From Adiantum capillus-veneris (taxonomy: Eukaryota > Streptophyta > Polypodiopsida > Polypodiales > Pteridaceae): a stretch of DNA of 64,000 bases. Below, one piece after another: positions 45,408-57,542 of the stretch. A program made the position numbers and the translations under genes. The notes below the pieces were generated by a model, which saw only the letters and a list, made by a program, of their open reading frames with translations, did no database searches and was not told where the DNA came from. Positions within the stretch are counted from its first letter, which is position 1; every line of letters begins with the position of its first letter. The DNA lies in assembly GCA_014529385.2 (NCBI GenBank), contig CM043953.1, forward strand, positions 83,307,838 to 83,371,837. Reading direction: 5' to 3'.

Positions 45408-45539
45408 TCTCCCCCCCCCCCCCCCCCCCCCCCCTTCCTCCATTTCTCTCTTGAAAAATAGGTCTTTAGTTCAGCTCGTCTCTTGGGATAGTTTCCTACA
45501 ACGTTAAAATTCTCTTCTTCTTCTTCTTTTCTCTCTCTC

Positions 45540-45603
<64 letters not shown>

Positions 45604-45659
45604 TTCAAGTTGATCTTTGAAGTCTATCAAAATTCTTATTTTTGTGAGGTGGACTTTAT

Positions 45660-45727
<68 letters not shown>

Positions 45728-45756
45728 TATGCGCGCGTGCACACACACACACACAC
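45373..45756. repeat. CT, poly-C, AT and CA microsatellites
   Basis: (CT)n to about 45410, poly-C of about 23 at 45411-45434, (CT)n 45533-45571 turning directly into (AT)n to 45599, (CT)n 45663-45723 and (CA)n 45741-45756. Confidence 0.9.
45440..45571 (+). mobile_element. SINE-like unit with (CT)n tail (copy 3)
   Basis: AATAGGTCTTTAGTTCAGCT, then GGGATAGTTTCCTACAACGT, TAAAATT, CTTCTT repeats and (CT)n. It aligns along about 55 bp with the copy at 50093-50190, including the AGGTC...AGTTC-like pol III B-box region. Confidence 0.45.
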
Positions 45757-46568
45757 TTATTTAGCTGACTAGTCGATGGCTAACCCTTGGCTGACAGCTT
45801 CCTTTTTTGGTGTGCTAATCTAGAGCTGCCACTCTCTAGAAAAGTTTCACCGAGTCTCTAGACAAGACCACATGTAATGGCTCATGGTACCAAATCTCTA
45901 CCAGATGTATACCACACCCACACACACTCTTGCTTAGTAAATATAGATACTATTCTCTATTTCGGCCCTTCTCCAATCAGGACCTTTGTCTGACTCTACG
46001 AGCTGACAATGTCGATTCTTACATCTACACTATGAAGACATTTTGGAAGTCCTTGTGGGATCTCTTGGCTTGGTGATACATTCTGGGTTGCCCGCCCTTC
46101 TCAATAGTGTGCAGTACACACACAAAGTCAGTAAATTTCGGAGCACCCACTCACTCGAGGAAAGGTGGTAGCCTTTAAGTTATTTTCTTTACCATAAACT
46201 GAGGGTCGTGATCATACTTGGCTGGCTTGAGTAGTTGGTTTCCAACTTAAATATGTTGTAATGTGTTTAAGGTTACCCATTTGTTTAAGGCTATCCATTA
46301 TCTTATCTGCACCTACCTCACCTACCTTCCTTTTGATCCCAATAGTCAAAGGCTTTTTGGCAAACAAACAAGGGCTCGTCTGCTTTTTATAGCGCATATA
46401 GTTAAACACACATGTCCCACAGATGGCTTGCAATAAGGAGCTTACAAAGGGATTGAACTTGCACACATGTCGACCTTTCATTTGAATAGCTTATCCGATG
46501 AATACTTCATATTCTTTTAAAAAAGTGCCATTTCTTGTGAACTACCCAGCCTAGCAAAAACAAAGCAC

Positions 46569-46933
<365 letters not shown>

Positions 46934-47924
46934 GAGATTGAACGATGGAGTGTTGTGTTTAGGCTTCCTCCCGAGAGACGCTGTCCACAGAGCTATTTGG
47001 TGTTACAAACCCCTTCATGATTTTTGTTTTCGGGTTCACCCTCTTTTTGCATACTGGCGAGATGCAACAGACCACATGAGTTTACATTCTACCTCCTCCA
47101 TTGGTCTCCCATCCTTAAGCCTCCTCCAATACTTGAAGCACCTTTTGCAATCGGGTATCGAGCATGGAGAGTGCCTGGAAACAGCCTTCTCGACTTCTTT
47201 TGTGTCTCAGTACATACATCAAATTGGCAAGCAAGATGGTCTCCCTTGCAATAGCTAGTGTGGAATATCTTCGAGCTACTACTGCATAGGCTCTGAGACA
47301 CAACACTTGCTTCAACAAAGAGGAAAGCAACATCGTCCAGGTAGGTGCACTGCACCTACTCAGTCCGGTAGAAAGTATATATTCTGTTTTTTACATTCAT
47401 TATGACCTCTATTATGTCTTTTGATAATGGTCTTCTGGTTTCTTTTGGACATTGTCACAAGAAATGGAAAAATACTTGCAAAATCTTAACACTAACTTGT
47501 GCTTATGTCGAGAATCGGCATTTAGGACACGATATTCATTCTTGCTTTATGATAAAGCATATAAATTTCCCAATTGACAGCAAAAAAAGTACTTTAATCC
47601 ATGAACGACACTTATTCAGTACTTTGTTTGATATGGAGGTTGCTTAGTTTTTTACTGGTTCTGGTTGTTTTGGCGTACTATAGCTTTACACATAGACATA
47701 TACATGATGGATTTCATAGTTTTTTCTCTATCAAATATAGAATTTGGACATTGGTTTGCAGATTTTTTTGGGAAGAAAAAGTACAATATGTACTCAGATG
47801 AGTGGTAAACTGGTAATGGAAACAAATACAGGGTTATTGATTTCGGAAGAATAGAACTACAAGGACATTATAGATTTTGAACTTGTTTTCCTTTTGGTGA
47901 CGGCCGTTAACCTCTTGTGAGGGC

Positions 47925-49430
47925 CTCCGTAGAGATGGCTTTGACTGGAAATTTGAAAATCTATTCGCTGTACAAAGGAGATGCTGTCCAAATTTTTCCT
48001 TTAGAGATGGGTAATCTAGATGATGGAATGATACATACTTGTTTTTAAATACGATTATTTCTTATGTCCTTTTCGTTAATATAGTCTTATGGAGCTGCTT
48101 TTTATCAAAGGTTTGTACTTGGAGGTGAGTATCATCTCTTGGTTGTTATGACACATGATTTACGCATATCTGGTTATGGTTATTGCATTTGGATTTTATA
48201 AGGTTTTGTACTGACTTCAAGCTAAATAAAAACCTGACTAGCATCATACTGTTACTTTGGTATACACGGATAGAGACGCTAAACCTTAAAGAAAACTATG
48301 AAATTGGGGTTGATTGTCTACCATACATAATATACATTAGACTCTCTGATGGGGTAGATTTATACAGGCTTGTTGCATATTGCTGGATTACGGGTTGAAA
48401 CTTTTTTCAAAGTATCATATTTAGATGAATATTGGAACTATCATGGATGGTGATACTATGCTGTCTGAATACAAATAAATGGCTGCTTAATTGTTTTCGA
48501 ATCTTTGAGAGTGATACACAATAGAGGATGTTTTTCGTTACTTGTCTTGTCAGTACTAGCTTTGGACATTGGCTGGATTTTTTAACAATTGATTACTACA
48601 TGGTAATCTTGGACACAGATATGTATGTTCAGTTCCTCGACTGTCGTGCCTTAGGATTGGGGTTCCCTCTCACTTACATAACACCACTGGGCTGCAATTT
48701 GCTGAGTCGAGTCGTTGTACTATGAGGTGATGCTTGAGATGTTATAACTCTCTTACATGTTCAACTCAGAATACCATCATCTGCGTACCTGTATGCTCCT
48801 CGCACACAGGCGTACATAAAGCTTCCCAAGCCCTGTACGTACATGTACATACGGTCCTTCTTGAGTTACAAATGAAATGTATCAAGAATAGGTCACTGCG
48901 AAAAGATGCATAAGGACACATAAACACGCGATTCATAGCACACATAGACATGCTTACTAATAATACTTTGGTAGTATGCTCATCAGCTGTTAAATATTTC
49001 TCATATGAATTATTTGGTAACCAGGCTGTAACGATAAAGTTCGTGTATTTGTACTTTTTGATGCACTCTTTTATGCACTTTCTGGGTCCTATAATGCTAA
49101 TACTGACAGGTTGACTGAACAGAATTTAAACATCCGTCTCACAATATGTATATAAATAACATACGGTTCAACTTAAACATTTGCCTAGTTGCTAAAAATC
49201 ACTTCTGATGAAGGTAAGTATATAGTGGTGAATTCACAATTATAAAAATACTTTTTGATGCTATCGAAATAAATGCATAATTTTTAACACAAATCTTAAT
49301 TGAAATTAGTCCAAAGAATGGTAAAAGAGCCTTAATCCCCAAGTGGGGGTCTCGGATGAGATGGCAGTAGACTAAAATTTTTGAGAATTGATCCAATTTA
49401 CAAAGGAGATGCTGTCCGGGTTTTTTTGGA
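47925..49430. repeat. Dispersed direct repeat (two copies of about 90 bp)
   Basis: The exact string ACAAAGGAGATGCTGTCC occurs near 47973 and 49400. Upstream the two copies also share a GAGATGGC segment and a rough order of words (about 47925-47995 and 49335-49420). Orientation is the same. No element boundaries were seen. Confidence 0.6.
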
Positions 49431-49978
49431 ATTAAATAATGTAAATATTAGCATAAATAAATGGCTCAAACTTAATATTAGATCTTTGTTATGATGTTAG
49501 TTTTGTTGTAATTTTTGACACCAATAACAAGGGGAGGGAGTCGTTGACACCTGTCTTCCCAAGTAATGCTAGTTCTGACAGGCTTGTGTTTCTTGGATGG
49601 TGACAAGTAAGAGATTTTTTCCTTGGGATTACAACGAAAACTGCAGCAGTAACGGAAGATCGTTCAATGTACCAGCTAGATCCTTTTACATGTAGATATA
49701 GTGGAAGTTCATCCCAAAGGATGAGCACATAAGATACAACACTAAGATATTATATTGTAGTGATCAAAGATCAAATTTTTTATCAAAATGATTGTATTAT
49801 CCATTAGATACAGAATGTTGTATTATTGTATATGAATTGATAATTGAGGTTTATGACATCTTGTTTTAAAATATTGTTATTTAATATATTATTTAATACA
49901 ATTGTCTAAGTATGGTTCAATTTTGAGGGGATTTTTTATACGTAAACACACACACACACACACACACATGCATCCATG

Positions 49979-50029
49979 CATCTTGGTGTTTGACACCTCG
50001 GTTTGAGACTACTTCTATGACTTTAAAAC

Positions 50030-50080
<51 letters not shown>
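49979..50080 (+). mobile_element. SINE-like unit with (CT)n tail (copy 4, 5' short)
   Basis: GGTTTGAGACTACTTCTATG, then ACTTTAAAACTT and (CT)n 50033-50080. A (CA)n run at 49947-49968 precedes it. Confidence 0.4.
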
Positions 50081-50083
<3 letters not shown>

Positions 50084-50092
50084 AAGAAGAGG

Positions 50093-50187
50093 GCATTGGA
50101 ATAACCTCTCTAATTGGTGTATCACAATTCCCCCTTAGATAACAGGTCCTGAATTCAAGTCGCTCGAGATGGTTTCTATGATGTTAA

Positions 50188-50267
<80 letters not shown>
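50093..50267 (+). mobile_element. SINE-like unit with (CT)n tail (copy 5, best)
   Basis: A roughly 100-bp body with a possible A-box region (TCTAATTGGTGTATCAC), CCCCCTTAGATAACAGGTCC and TGAATTCAAGTC (B-box-like, GGTTCRANTCC type), then GAGATGGTTTCTATGATGTT, AAAACTT and a (CT)n tail of about 77 bp. The shape, a tRNA-like head with simple-sequence tail, is that of a SINE. The family is unknown to me. Confidence 0.45.
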
Positions 50268-50270
<3 letters not shown>

Positions 50271-50538
50271 CTTATGGAATTGTAATTGGAAGCATGTCGT
50301 ACAAATCATCTCAACAAAAATGTACATGTAGTTACGATTGCGATAGTTGATCCTTGTTGGGCAATGATAAGATTTCTTCTTCAGTAAAGGTATGCTCAGT
50401 TGCATGGTCTTGATGCCTTTATGTGGAAGAAATCTTCAAGATAAACAACATTAAATTAGAAAATTTTGCAAGTTTTATAATTACCAATATAATTATCAAC
50501 AATTCTTCAAGTTTTTACCTAAAAACAAAAAGACTTTT

Positions 50539-50608
50539 TAGTGTACCCCTTATTAGTTTCAAAATTACTTTGAATAAGGATTTTTTTAGCAAGGCATACT
50601 CAAGACCT

Positions 50609-50690
<82 letters not shown>

Positions 50691-50746
50691 GTGAGCCCCT
50701 TATTTCAAAATACTTTGATTGTTTCTTTTGGCAAGGCATATTCAAG

Positions 50747-50828
<82 letters not shown>
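50539..50828. repeat. 150-bp duplication including (CT)n
   Basis: TTAGTG(T/A)(A/G)CCCCTTAT, then TTTCAAAAT.ACTTTGA, GCAAGGCATA(C/T)TCAAGACCT and (CT)n: first copy about 50539-50689, second about 50689-50828. A partial third start (TTACTGTACCC) follows at 50828. Confidence 0.85.
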
Positions 50829-50831
<3 letters not shown>

Positions 50832-51257
50832 TGTACCCATTGAAATACCCAACCATCAACCACTTTCCTTCTATCGAAGTATCCCTGATATGCATCCACA
50901 ATTTAGATATATCCTTTGCATTGCAAGGTCCATACACAATCACAATGGTGAGGGACTGATCATCCCACCTAATTCTAACTCCAAGGACTTTATCGGAGGG
51001 GTGGTTAAGAACCACCTCTGGTTCCAATTCTCTGTCTACAATAAGTAAATGCCACTGAATCCTTCACTTCCCTCCCCATAGAATACAAGACTTTTCCCTA
51101 CAGCATGCTTTCTCCTACTACGAGTATCCAGGTGGTGTTCCTAGATGGACCAACAATTGATTGCTTTCTCCTTCTTAACTTCATCCCAGAAGAGGGCACT
51201 CTTCTTCCGGGTCTTTAATCTCTTCATGTTCCAAGAATGAATAACAAGAGTATCCAT
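50829..51257 (-). pseudogene. LINE ORF2 endonuclease fragment, minus strand
   Basis: Read right to left from 51257, MDTLVIHSWNMKRLKTRKKS is the start of an L1-type endonuclease (SWN(V/M)RGL motif), then an INCWSI-stop-EHHLD block in the place of the catalytic QE(T/H)H box. In another frame VRIRWDDQSLTIVIVYGPCN and GKWLMVGYFN match the VYGP and G(D)FN motifs; the catalytic Asp of GDFN is Tyr here. It ends in the (CT)n at 50828, and no RT follows. The APE-type endonuclease would nick target DNA. It is dead by stop, frameshift and truncation. Confidence 0.75.
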
Positions 51258-51329
51258 CATTGGCAGGGAGGGAAAAATTCGTCAACATCCACCAGTCACC
51301 ACATCCCTGGTCCCAGGAGAATTCAGGGG

Positions 51330-52205
51330 TTCTGAGTCAAAAGGGATTTCTTTTCTTGAAGATGTGCAAAGGGGTTGTGAAGAGGAATGACCCACATCCC
51401 CCCTTTTTATTGTACAGGTGGAGGACATAGTCTTTCCCTTTCATAAGTGACATAAAACCCCTTGCCACTACCTTTACCCTTTTGGCCCTCTTTAGACCTG
51501 GGATTTGCACCACTAACGTAGTTGTCACTGTCATAAACTTAGGTGTTGGAGCAGGAAAAGAAAACGCATTTGCATTGTGTGGGCATTCAAAGATTTGCCA
51601 AACATGATGTTTCCCTTCTCCAAAGTCTTCTCTTGCAGTTTGGTGTCCACCTTGTCTCACAGATCATGGCCTCCTTTACCTCCCCTAATCTTGCCCCTTC
51701 GTTTCTCTTTAACTGATTCACATTATCTTCCACCACGGTTTCCTTACCTTGGAAATGATTGTCGTTCCCTTCAATGGAGACTTGTGTTGTAGGATCGGTA
51801 TTCACTTTAGACTTCATGGGACAATCCTTGGGGAAGAGTCCAAACTTGTTACACTCAAAACAAGCCCCAAAGCAAGTCCCAAAATTGAGCAGAATAGTTA
51901 TTAGCCCAGCTCTGACATTGATCACCATGTCTTAGGTGGTGTCTTAGAGACATTCCATCCTATACAGGCCCAATTAGAAAACCTTCCTAGATCTCTCTTG
52001 TTAAAAACAAACAAGGGGGTCCCTAGTTGACTAGCAAGCATCCTGATATTATCTCAGAGCTAGCTAGGCAATTCCATAAACTTGACCCAAACTGCTTGGA
52101 GGGATTTTATCGAGTCAAATGTTGGCTCCCATGGCACCACATAGATAATAATCCTATTTAAAAATAAAGAACATGTATCTAGGATCTTTAAGACATCAGT
52201 GTTAC
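51330..52205 (-). pseudogene. LINE ORF1 (DUF4283/CCHC type), minus strand
   Basis: From about 52200 leftwards, a frame gives VVPWEPTFDSIKSLQAVWVK and FMELP, the hallmark of plant L1 ORF1 (x-PW-x-P-x-F ... VWV-x-LP). Then come GTPLFVFNKRDLGRFSNWA and a zinc knuckle ACFECNKFGLFPKDCPMK, where the His of CX2CX4HX4C is replaced. An acidic/basic tail reaches about 51340. Several stops and frameshifts occur. ORF1 would bind LINE RNA. The 5' end is cut next to the C1 LTR at about 52222, so C1 may have inserted here. Confidence 0.75.
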
Positions 52206-52224
52206 CATATACATGTGGTAGTGA

Positions 52225-52427
52225 TGTGTGTGAACACACTTAGGAGCGACGTGGCATTTTTTCCCTCACTAGGAGGTTATTTCCCCCGTGCATTGTATAT
52301 ACGCCCATCACTCTAGGGCTATATATCTTTCCATTGTACACTAAGTAAAACACTCTCTGTTGTGTGGCTTGAGCTTCTTTTGTGTTCTCCAAGCCATGTG
52401 TGTTTTCTTGCAACCCTAATTCCAACA
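52225..52427 (+). repeat. C1 5' LTR (about 203 bp)
   Basis: Ends TCCAACA at 52427; starts TGTGTGTGAAC (52225) or TGATGTG (52222). A TATA-like CTATATATC lies near 52319. A degenerate iMet primer site (TAGTATCATGG, from 52430) follows. The partner LTR is outside the window, so ends are approximate. Confidence 0.6.
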
Positions 52428-52788
52428 ATTAGTATCATGGTAGGTTACGTCCTTTCAAGCTTAGTCGCCAGCAACTCCAACACACACTTGCTCACTTTCT
52501 CTGATTTCTGTGAGCTTTGGCGAGTGTCAACAGGTCAACAAATACTTTGGGCATGCTCGTAGAGCTCAGTCTGCTCAAAAAAAAAATTTGGGCTCATTTC
52601 AATCTCTGTTTCCACTATAGACAGTGTTGTGCATGAAATTTGTCATTTTGTGCAAAATTTTTGTCAATGTCGTTTTTTGCATAACAGGTCCCTTACAGTC
52701 TTATACGGTTTGTGTTATATATCAAGTGCTGTTTCCGCTTTGTTTATCCTCTTTTTGGGTAGTTTTCACATTAGGTGCAACATTCACC

Positions 52789-53492
52789 ATGGCTGACAAC
52801 AACACATATGTGTTCAAGATGTCCCCTGTTGAGGATAGACTAGATGGGGACAATTACCCTATGTGGGCTTATATGATGCAACATGTCCTTGTGTCAAAGG
52901 GTGTCTAGAATATTGTGCAGGGCATTGATGTACATCCTATCTCTGAGGATGTAGGCAATGTTGAGGATGTTGCAGGTTTTGGTGGCAGGATTGTTGCTTC
53001 CACAACTGTTTTGCCTACGGGTGAGCAAGCTCGTTTTGGGATGTAAAAGATGCACATGCTCATGCATTGATTGTGTTTTTTTTTGAAGTGCACCATTACT
53101 CCTCACATCGTTCAACAAAATTTGCAAAACATGCTTGGGATAGTCTGGATGGTCTTTATGCAAGCCGCAATCAGGCAAAAATTGTATTGCTCCATAAAAG
53201 AGTTGGAGTCAAAGACTATGCATGAGGAAGATGATATGGACACTTTCCTTGTTGGTGTCAAGTATATCAATGAGCAACTTATTTTTGCAGGTGAAGTCAT
53301 TTCTGAAGTTCCCTTGTACAGACTGTTCTTGATGCTTTGCAAGATTCTCAACAGACTTTGCTAGTACTTGGAGACTTATGACCCAAGGAGATCCAAAAGT
53401 TGTCAATTTTGATGCATTATGAACATTGTTGTTGCAAGAGTCACTTTCCAAAAAAGATAGGACTAGACAATGTGCAGCTGAACATGCCTTTA
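52789..53492 (+). pseudogene. gag: C1 gag, broken
   Basis: ATG at 52789 in ACCATGG context. MADNNTYVFKMSPVEDRLDG, then DNYPMWAYMMQHVLVSKGV is the copia gag start (L-x-G-x-NY-x-xW). A TAG at about 52906 and further stops follow. In another frame LYCSIKELESKTMHEEDDMD and KYINEQLIFAGEVISE continue the UBN2/gag domain. It is cut at 53492 by C2; the target duplication CTTTA is 53488-53492 and 62186-62190. Confidence 0.75.
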
Positions 53493-54161
53493 TGTTAAGT
53501 ATGGAGCCTGATTCATCCCTTGTAATTTTCTGTGTTAAAAACAAACATCTGTAAGGTCCCCATTATGAGGAGAAGCCATAGTGCGTGAAGAAAATAACTT
53601 GACGGATGGCGGCCGGAGAGTGGTCAGAAAACGACCGGTCAGTTAGTTGGTTGGCCGGTGGCCAGTAGTCAATGGCCGGCCGGTGGGCTGAATTCAATGG
53701 CCAGCGGCCGAATTCAAAAGCGGACTTGTCTTCTCAAGGGCGGCCACACATGGGAGAATTGCAAGGTCCGATTTGTACTTATCTACACAAGGGCGGCTAC
53801 ATATAGCTGCCTCTCATGAGAGGGGGAAACATTTTTGGCCTATAAAAGGAGGCCATTTCTACACACATTTAGTAGTGTGAAGTTGATGCAACAAGGTGGG
53901 TGTGAGGTGGTGAGAGTGAAGCAAGGAGGGAGCTCTAAAAGGGTATAATCCCTTTGTAACCTACTTCTTGTTTTGAAGTAATAAAGCCATTGAGTGGCTG
54001 CTTTCCAGTGGACATAACCCACATTGGGTGAACCACGTATATCATGTGTACTCTCTCTGTCTCTATCTCTCTACTCTATAATATCTTGTGTGTGTAAATT
54101 ATCTCTCTCCCATTAAGTAATCTACTCAATTATCTACTTAGCTACGTCATATTTCCTAACA
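53493..54161 (+). repeat. C2 LTR-A (669 bp)
   Basis: Begins TGTTAAGTATGG and ends CTAACA. GC-rich GGCCGG(T/C)-type repeats lie in its middle, and TATAAAAGG near 53841 is a good TATA box. It lacks the extra segment of LTR-B. Confidence 0.92.
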
Positions 54162-54163
54162 AC

Positions 54164-54175
54164 TGGTATCAGAGC
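54164..54175 (+). other. C2 primer-binding site 1, tRNA-iMet
   Basis: TGGTATCAGAGC, two bases after LTR-A; the same site follows LTR-B at 57472-57483. Confidence 0.92.
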
Positions 54176-54234
54176 AAGGTTTGGTCATAGCTAAAGTATC
54201 TCAAGGAAAGGATTCCTTGAATTGAGTGGGAGTT

Positions 54235-55024
54235 ATGGTGGAGGAAGGAAAGCTCAAGATTGAGAAGTTCAACGGTAAAAACTACCAACATTGAAAGATG
54301 CAGATTGAAGACTATCTCTACCAGAAGGACCTCTATTTGTCACTATGCGGTCTTGCAAAGAAGCCCGCAACAATGGCAGATGAAGCATGGATTGTCATTG
54401 ATCAAAAGGCACTGGGAACAATCCGGTTAAGCTTGGTGTCAACGGTGGCCTTCAATGTTTCGGAGATGAAGACCACAGAGGACTTGATGAAGTCACTTGA
54501 TGACTTCTACAAGAAACCATTGGCATCCAATAAGATTTTTCTTATGAAGCACTTGTTCAATCTAAGATGGTAGAGAATGGTTCAGTTGCAGAATACGTAA
54601 ATGACTTTACACAAACATAAGTCAACTTTGATCGGTGAAAATCAATTTCGATGACGAAGTGCGAGCTCTCCTTATGCTATCATCTCTACTAGATAGTTGG
54701 GACAGCCTTGTGATGGCTGTAAGTGATTCTATTTTTGGCACAAATACTCTTAAGTTTGATGATGTTGTGGGTGTTTTCCTAAGCGGGGAAATACAAAGGA
54801 GAAGCACATCAGAATAATCAAGTGCTGCACTGTCAGTGGAAACAAGAGGAAGGCCTAAGGAGAGGTTCAAAAACCAAAAGGGTCGTGATCGCTCAAGACG
54901 GAGCAAGTCACGCACAAAGTCAGATCTTGAATGTTCGAACTGTGGAAAGAAGGGCCACGTCAAGAAGGATTGCTGGTCTAAGAAGAAGAAGGAGAATGAG
55001 TCTCAAGACAACAAGCCAACATGA
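54235..55024 (+). pseudogene. C2 first gag copy, truncated and joined to gypsy sequence
   Basis: Very similar to the gag at 57543 but with a Trp-to-stop (TGA 54292-54294), a frameshift near 54565, another near 54635 and a stop near 54815. The capsid-like part and the knuckle region (CSNCGKKGHVKKDC, 54930-54971) are kept. Similarity to the second copy ends in ACAAGCCAACAT at about 55022. From there the sequence is gypsy integrase, so PR, IN, RT and RH of this copia copy are missing. Confidence 0.88.
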
Positions 55025-56715
55025 AGACTGAGTCCCTGCATATCGCACCCATACCCAATATATCATTGTGGCTACGGACTATCTCACAAAATGGGCGGAA
55101 GCCAAGACAACGCAAAAAGCAGATGCACGAACTACTGCACAATTTTTGTATTAGAATGTTTTTGTACGATACGGTTTACCAATAAATTGTCAGTGATCGT
55201 GGGACACATTTTCTTAATGAAGTCATTGAATATCTGCTAGAGGAATTCATGGTCATACATAGGAAATCTGCTCCATACCATCCACAGGCAAATGGACAAG
55301 TTGAGGCCACAAATAAAACACTATGCACGGTTCTCACTAAAATTGTGTCAGAGTCAAGAACAGATTGGGATCAACACAGCTACATTCAACCCTATGGGTA
55401 TATAGGGTAGCTTACAAAACATCGATAGGAACAACACCGTACAACATGGTGTTTGGCTTAAATGCTATACTACCCATAGAGTTTTTAATTCCAACTCTAC
55501 GAGTAGCGAAACGCTTAGAATGGACAGGGCATGAGCTCTCTTCAAGAATAGATGATCTTGAAAATCTAGATGAACTCCGCTTGAGAGCTATAGCTTCAAT
55601 CTATGCTAAAAAGAGAAGACAAAAAGAGTTTTTTGACAAGCATGTGCGCACTAAAGAGTTCAAAACAGGTGATTATGTACTTGCTTATACTTTGAAGCAA
55701 CATGCCAAGAAACTTAAAAAGCGAGGGATGGGACCCTTTGTGATTAGTGATCGATCACAAAGTGGAGCTATCAAGCTTGCTACATTAGCAGATGAAGAAA
55801 TGCGGAACTGGATTAGTGGATGTCGACTGAAGAAATATCATTTACCACTCACACAGGATATGCTTCAACAAATTCATCAAGGAAAACAACGAATGAAGGA
55901 AAAACAGAGAGTACGAGAAGAAGCTCAAGCAGAAGCAAAAGAACGCATTGCAAAACGTAGACTTCTGCGACAACAACAACAAAGTGGAGCGCCATTGCGA
56001 ATCAATGCCATTTGACTAACGAAGTTGGATGAAGACACAGTGGAGCCAATAATTGCAGTCAAACTGGGTAGCAATCAAGTTGAATCAATGGCATTGCTTG
56101 ATTCTTGAGCTCAAGCAAATTTGATCTCTTACGGATTATACCAACAACTCAAATCCACAGGTCAACTTCATCCTACTCCTCAAGTGCTGGAAAGTAGTAC
56201 ATCACACTCGTTGAAAACATTGGGTTGGACCATATTACATATACAACTACATCAATATATTTACCCACACAAATTCTATGTGGTGGAGGATGCAAGCACA
56301 CAACACCAAATGATGTTGGGATAACCTTGGCAAAAAGAGTACAATGTGCAGGTAGATTGGAATGCGAATGCAGTCAAAATTCAGCATGCACAAGAACAAC
56401 AGGTAATAGCCTTTGCTCAGCAATACCGGAATAATCAGATGCAGCCATACAATCACTGGAAAAAGAGCCAAAAGCAAGAATGTCACCAAAGAACAACATG
56501 ATACCCAAGGCCAACAGACAGGTAAAAGCCAACCATGCTAACTACATACATACGAAGTCACTGACCGCAATGCAAAGAGCTAGGTTACCAAAACAAGGGA
56601 AACAAGTATGGATGCGGAAGGATAGAAATGACATGGCAAACAAACAATAATGCAACCAACAAATTCAACCGAAGCAGATAGTTCAACCAAAAACCAAGGG
56701 CATAACACAGATATG
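55022..56715 (+). pseudogene. G4-type gypsy fragment: integrase core to second protease-like domain
   Basis: A 1.7-kb piece of a relative of G4 between copia gag and copia LTR-B. It has the integrase core that G4 lacks: ATDYLTKWAEAK (first Asp, about 55070), VSDRGTHFLNEV (second Asp, about 55192) and GQVEATNKTL (Glu, about 55297), in shifting frames. The open frame 55365-56015 covers the C-terminal core and barrel (TGDYVLAYTLKQHAKKLKKR) and the basic helix. After TGA at 56013 the protease-like domain follows (MALLDS, stop instead of Gly, AQANLIS; HPTPQVLESSTSHSLKT; MMLG). GKQVWMRK near 56605 echoes the G4 Trp motif. Broken by several stops. Confidence 0.85.
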
Positions 56716-57469
56716 TGTTAAGTATGGAGCCTGATTTACCTTTGTAATCTTCTATGGTAAAAGCGCATATTTGTAAGGCCCCCATTATGAGGAGAAGCCA
56801 TCGTGCGTGAAGGAAAATCACTCGTCGAAAACCAAAATTTTCACGGCAAAAAATCAGAGGCAAGTTTAGGGGCCTCGAGGGCGGAAGCCCCCGATACTTG
56901 TTTTTCCTTCGCCGGAATATTCCTTTTCGCCGGAATATTATGGCCGGACGGCGGCCGGACGGTGGTCGAAAAACAACCAATCGGTTGGCCGGTGGTCGGA
57001 AGTCAATGGCCGGTGGCCGATGGCCGAATTCAAAAGCGGACTTGTCTTCTCAAGGGAGGCCACACATGGGCGGATTGAAGGGTCCGATTTGGACTTATCT
57101 ACACAAGGGCAGTTACACATGGCTGCCTCTCATGAGAGAGGCAAACCCTTTTGGCCTATAAAAGGAGGCCATTTCTACACACATTTCGTAGTGTGAAGTT
57201 GATGCAACAAGGTGAGTGTGAGGTAGTGAGATTGAAGCAAGGCGGGAGCCCATTAGGGTATAATCCCTTTGTAAACTACTTCTTGTTTTGAAGTACTAAA
57301 GCCATTGAGTGGCTGCTTTCCCGTGGACGTAGCCCACATTGGGTGAACCACGTATATCGTGTGTACTCTCTCTCTCTCTCTCTACTCTATAATCTCGTGT
57401 ATGTAAATCTGTCCCTCTCCATTAAGTATCTACTCAATTATCTATTTAGCTACGTCTTATTTCCTAACA
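56716..57469 (+). repeat. C2 LTR-B (754 bp)
   Basis: Begins TGTTAAGTATGG, ends CTAACA. It carries about 110 bp near 56835-56940, including two CGCCGGAATATT motifs, that LTR-A and LTR-C lack. TATAAAAGG near 57159. Confidence 0.92.
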
Positions 57470-57542
57470 ACTGGTATCAGAGCAAGGTTTGCTCGTAGCT
57501 AAATTATCTCAAGGAAATGATTCCTTGAATTGAGTGGGAGTT

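Noticed and set aside
46212-46481. 89-codon minus-strand ORF
   Set aside because: No domain, no promoter or splice evidence; length expected by chance in this AT-rich stretch.
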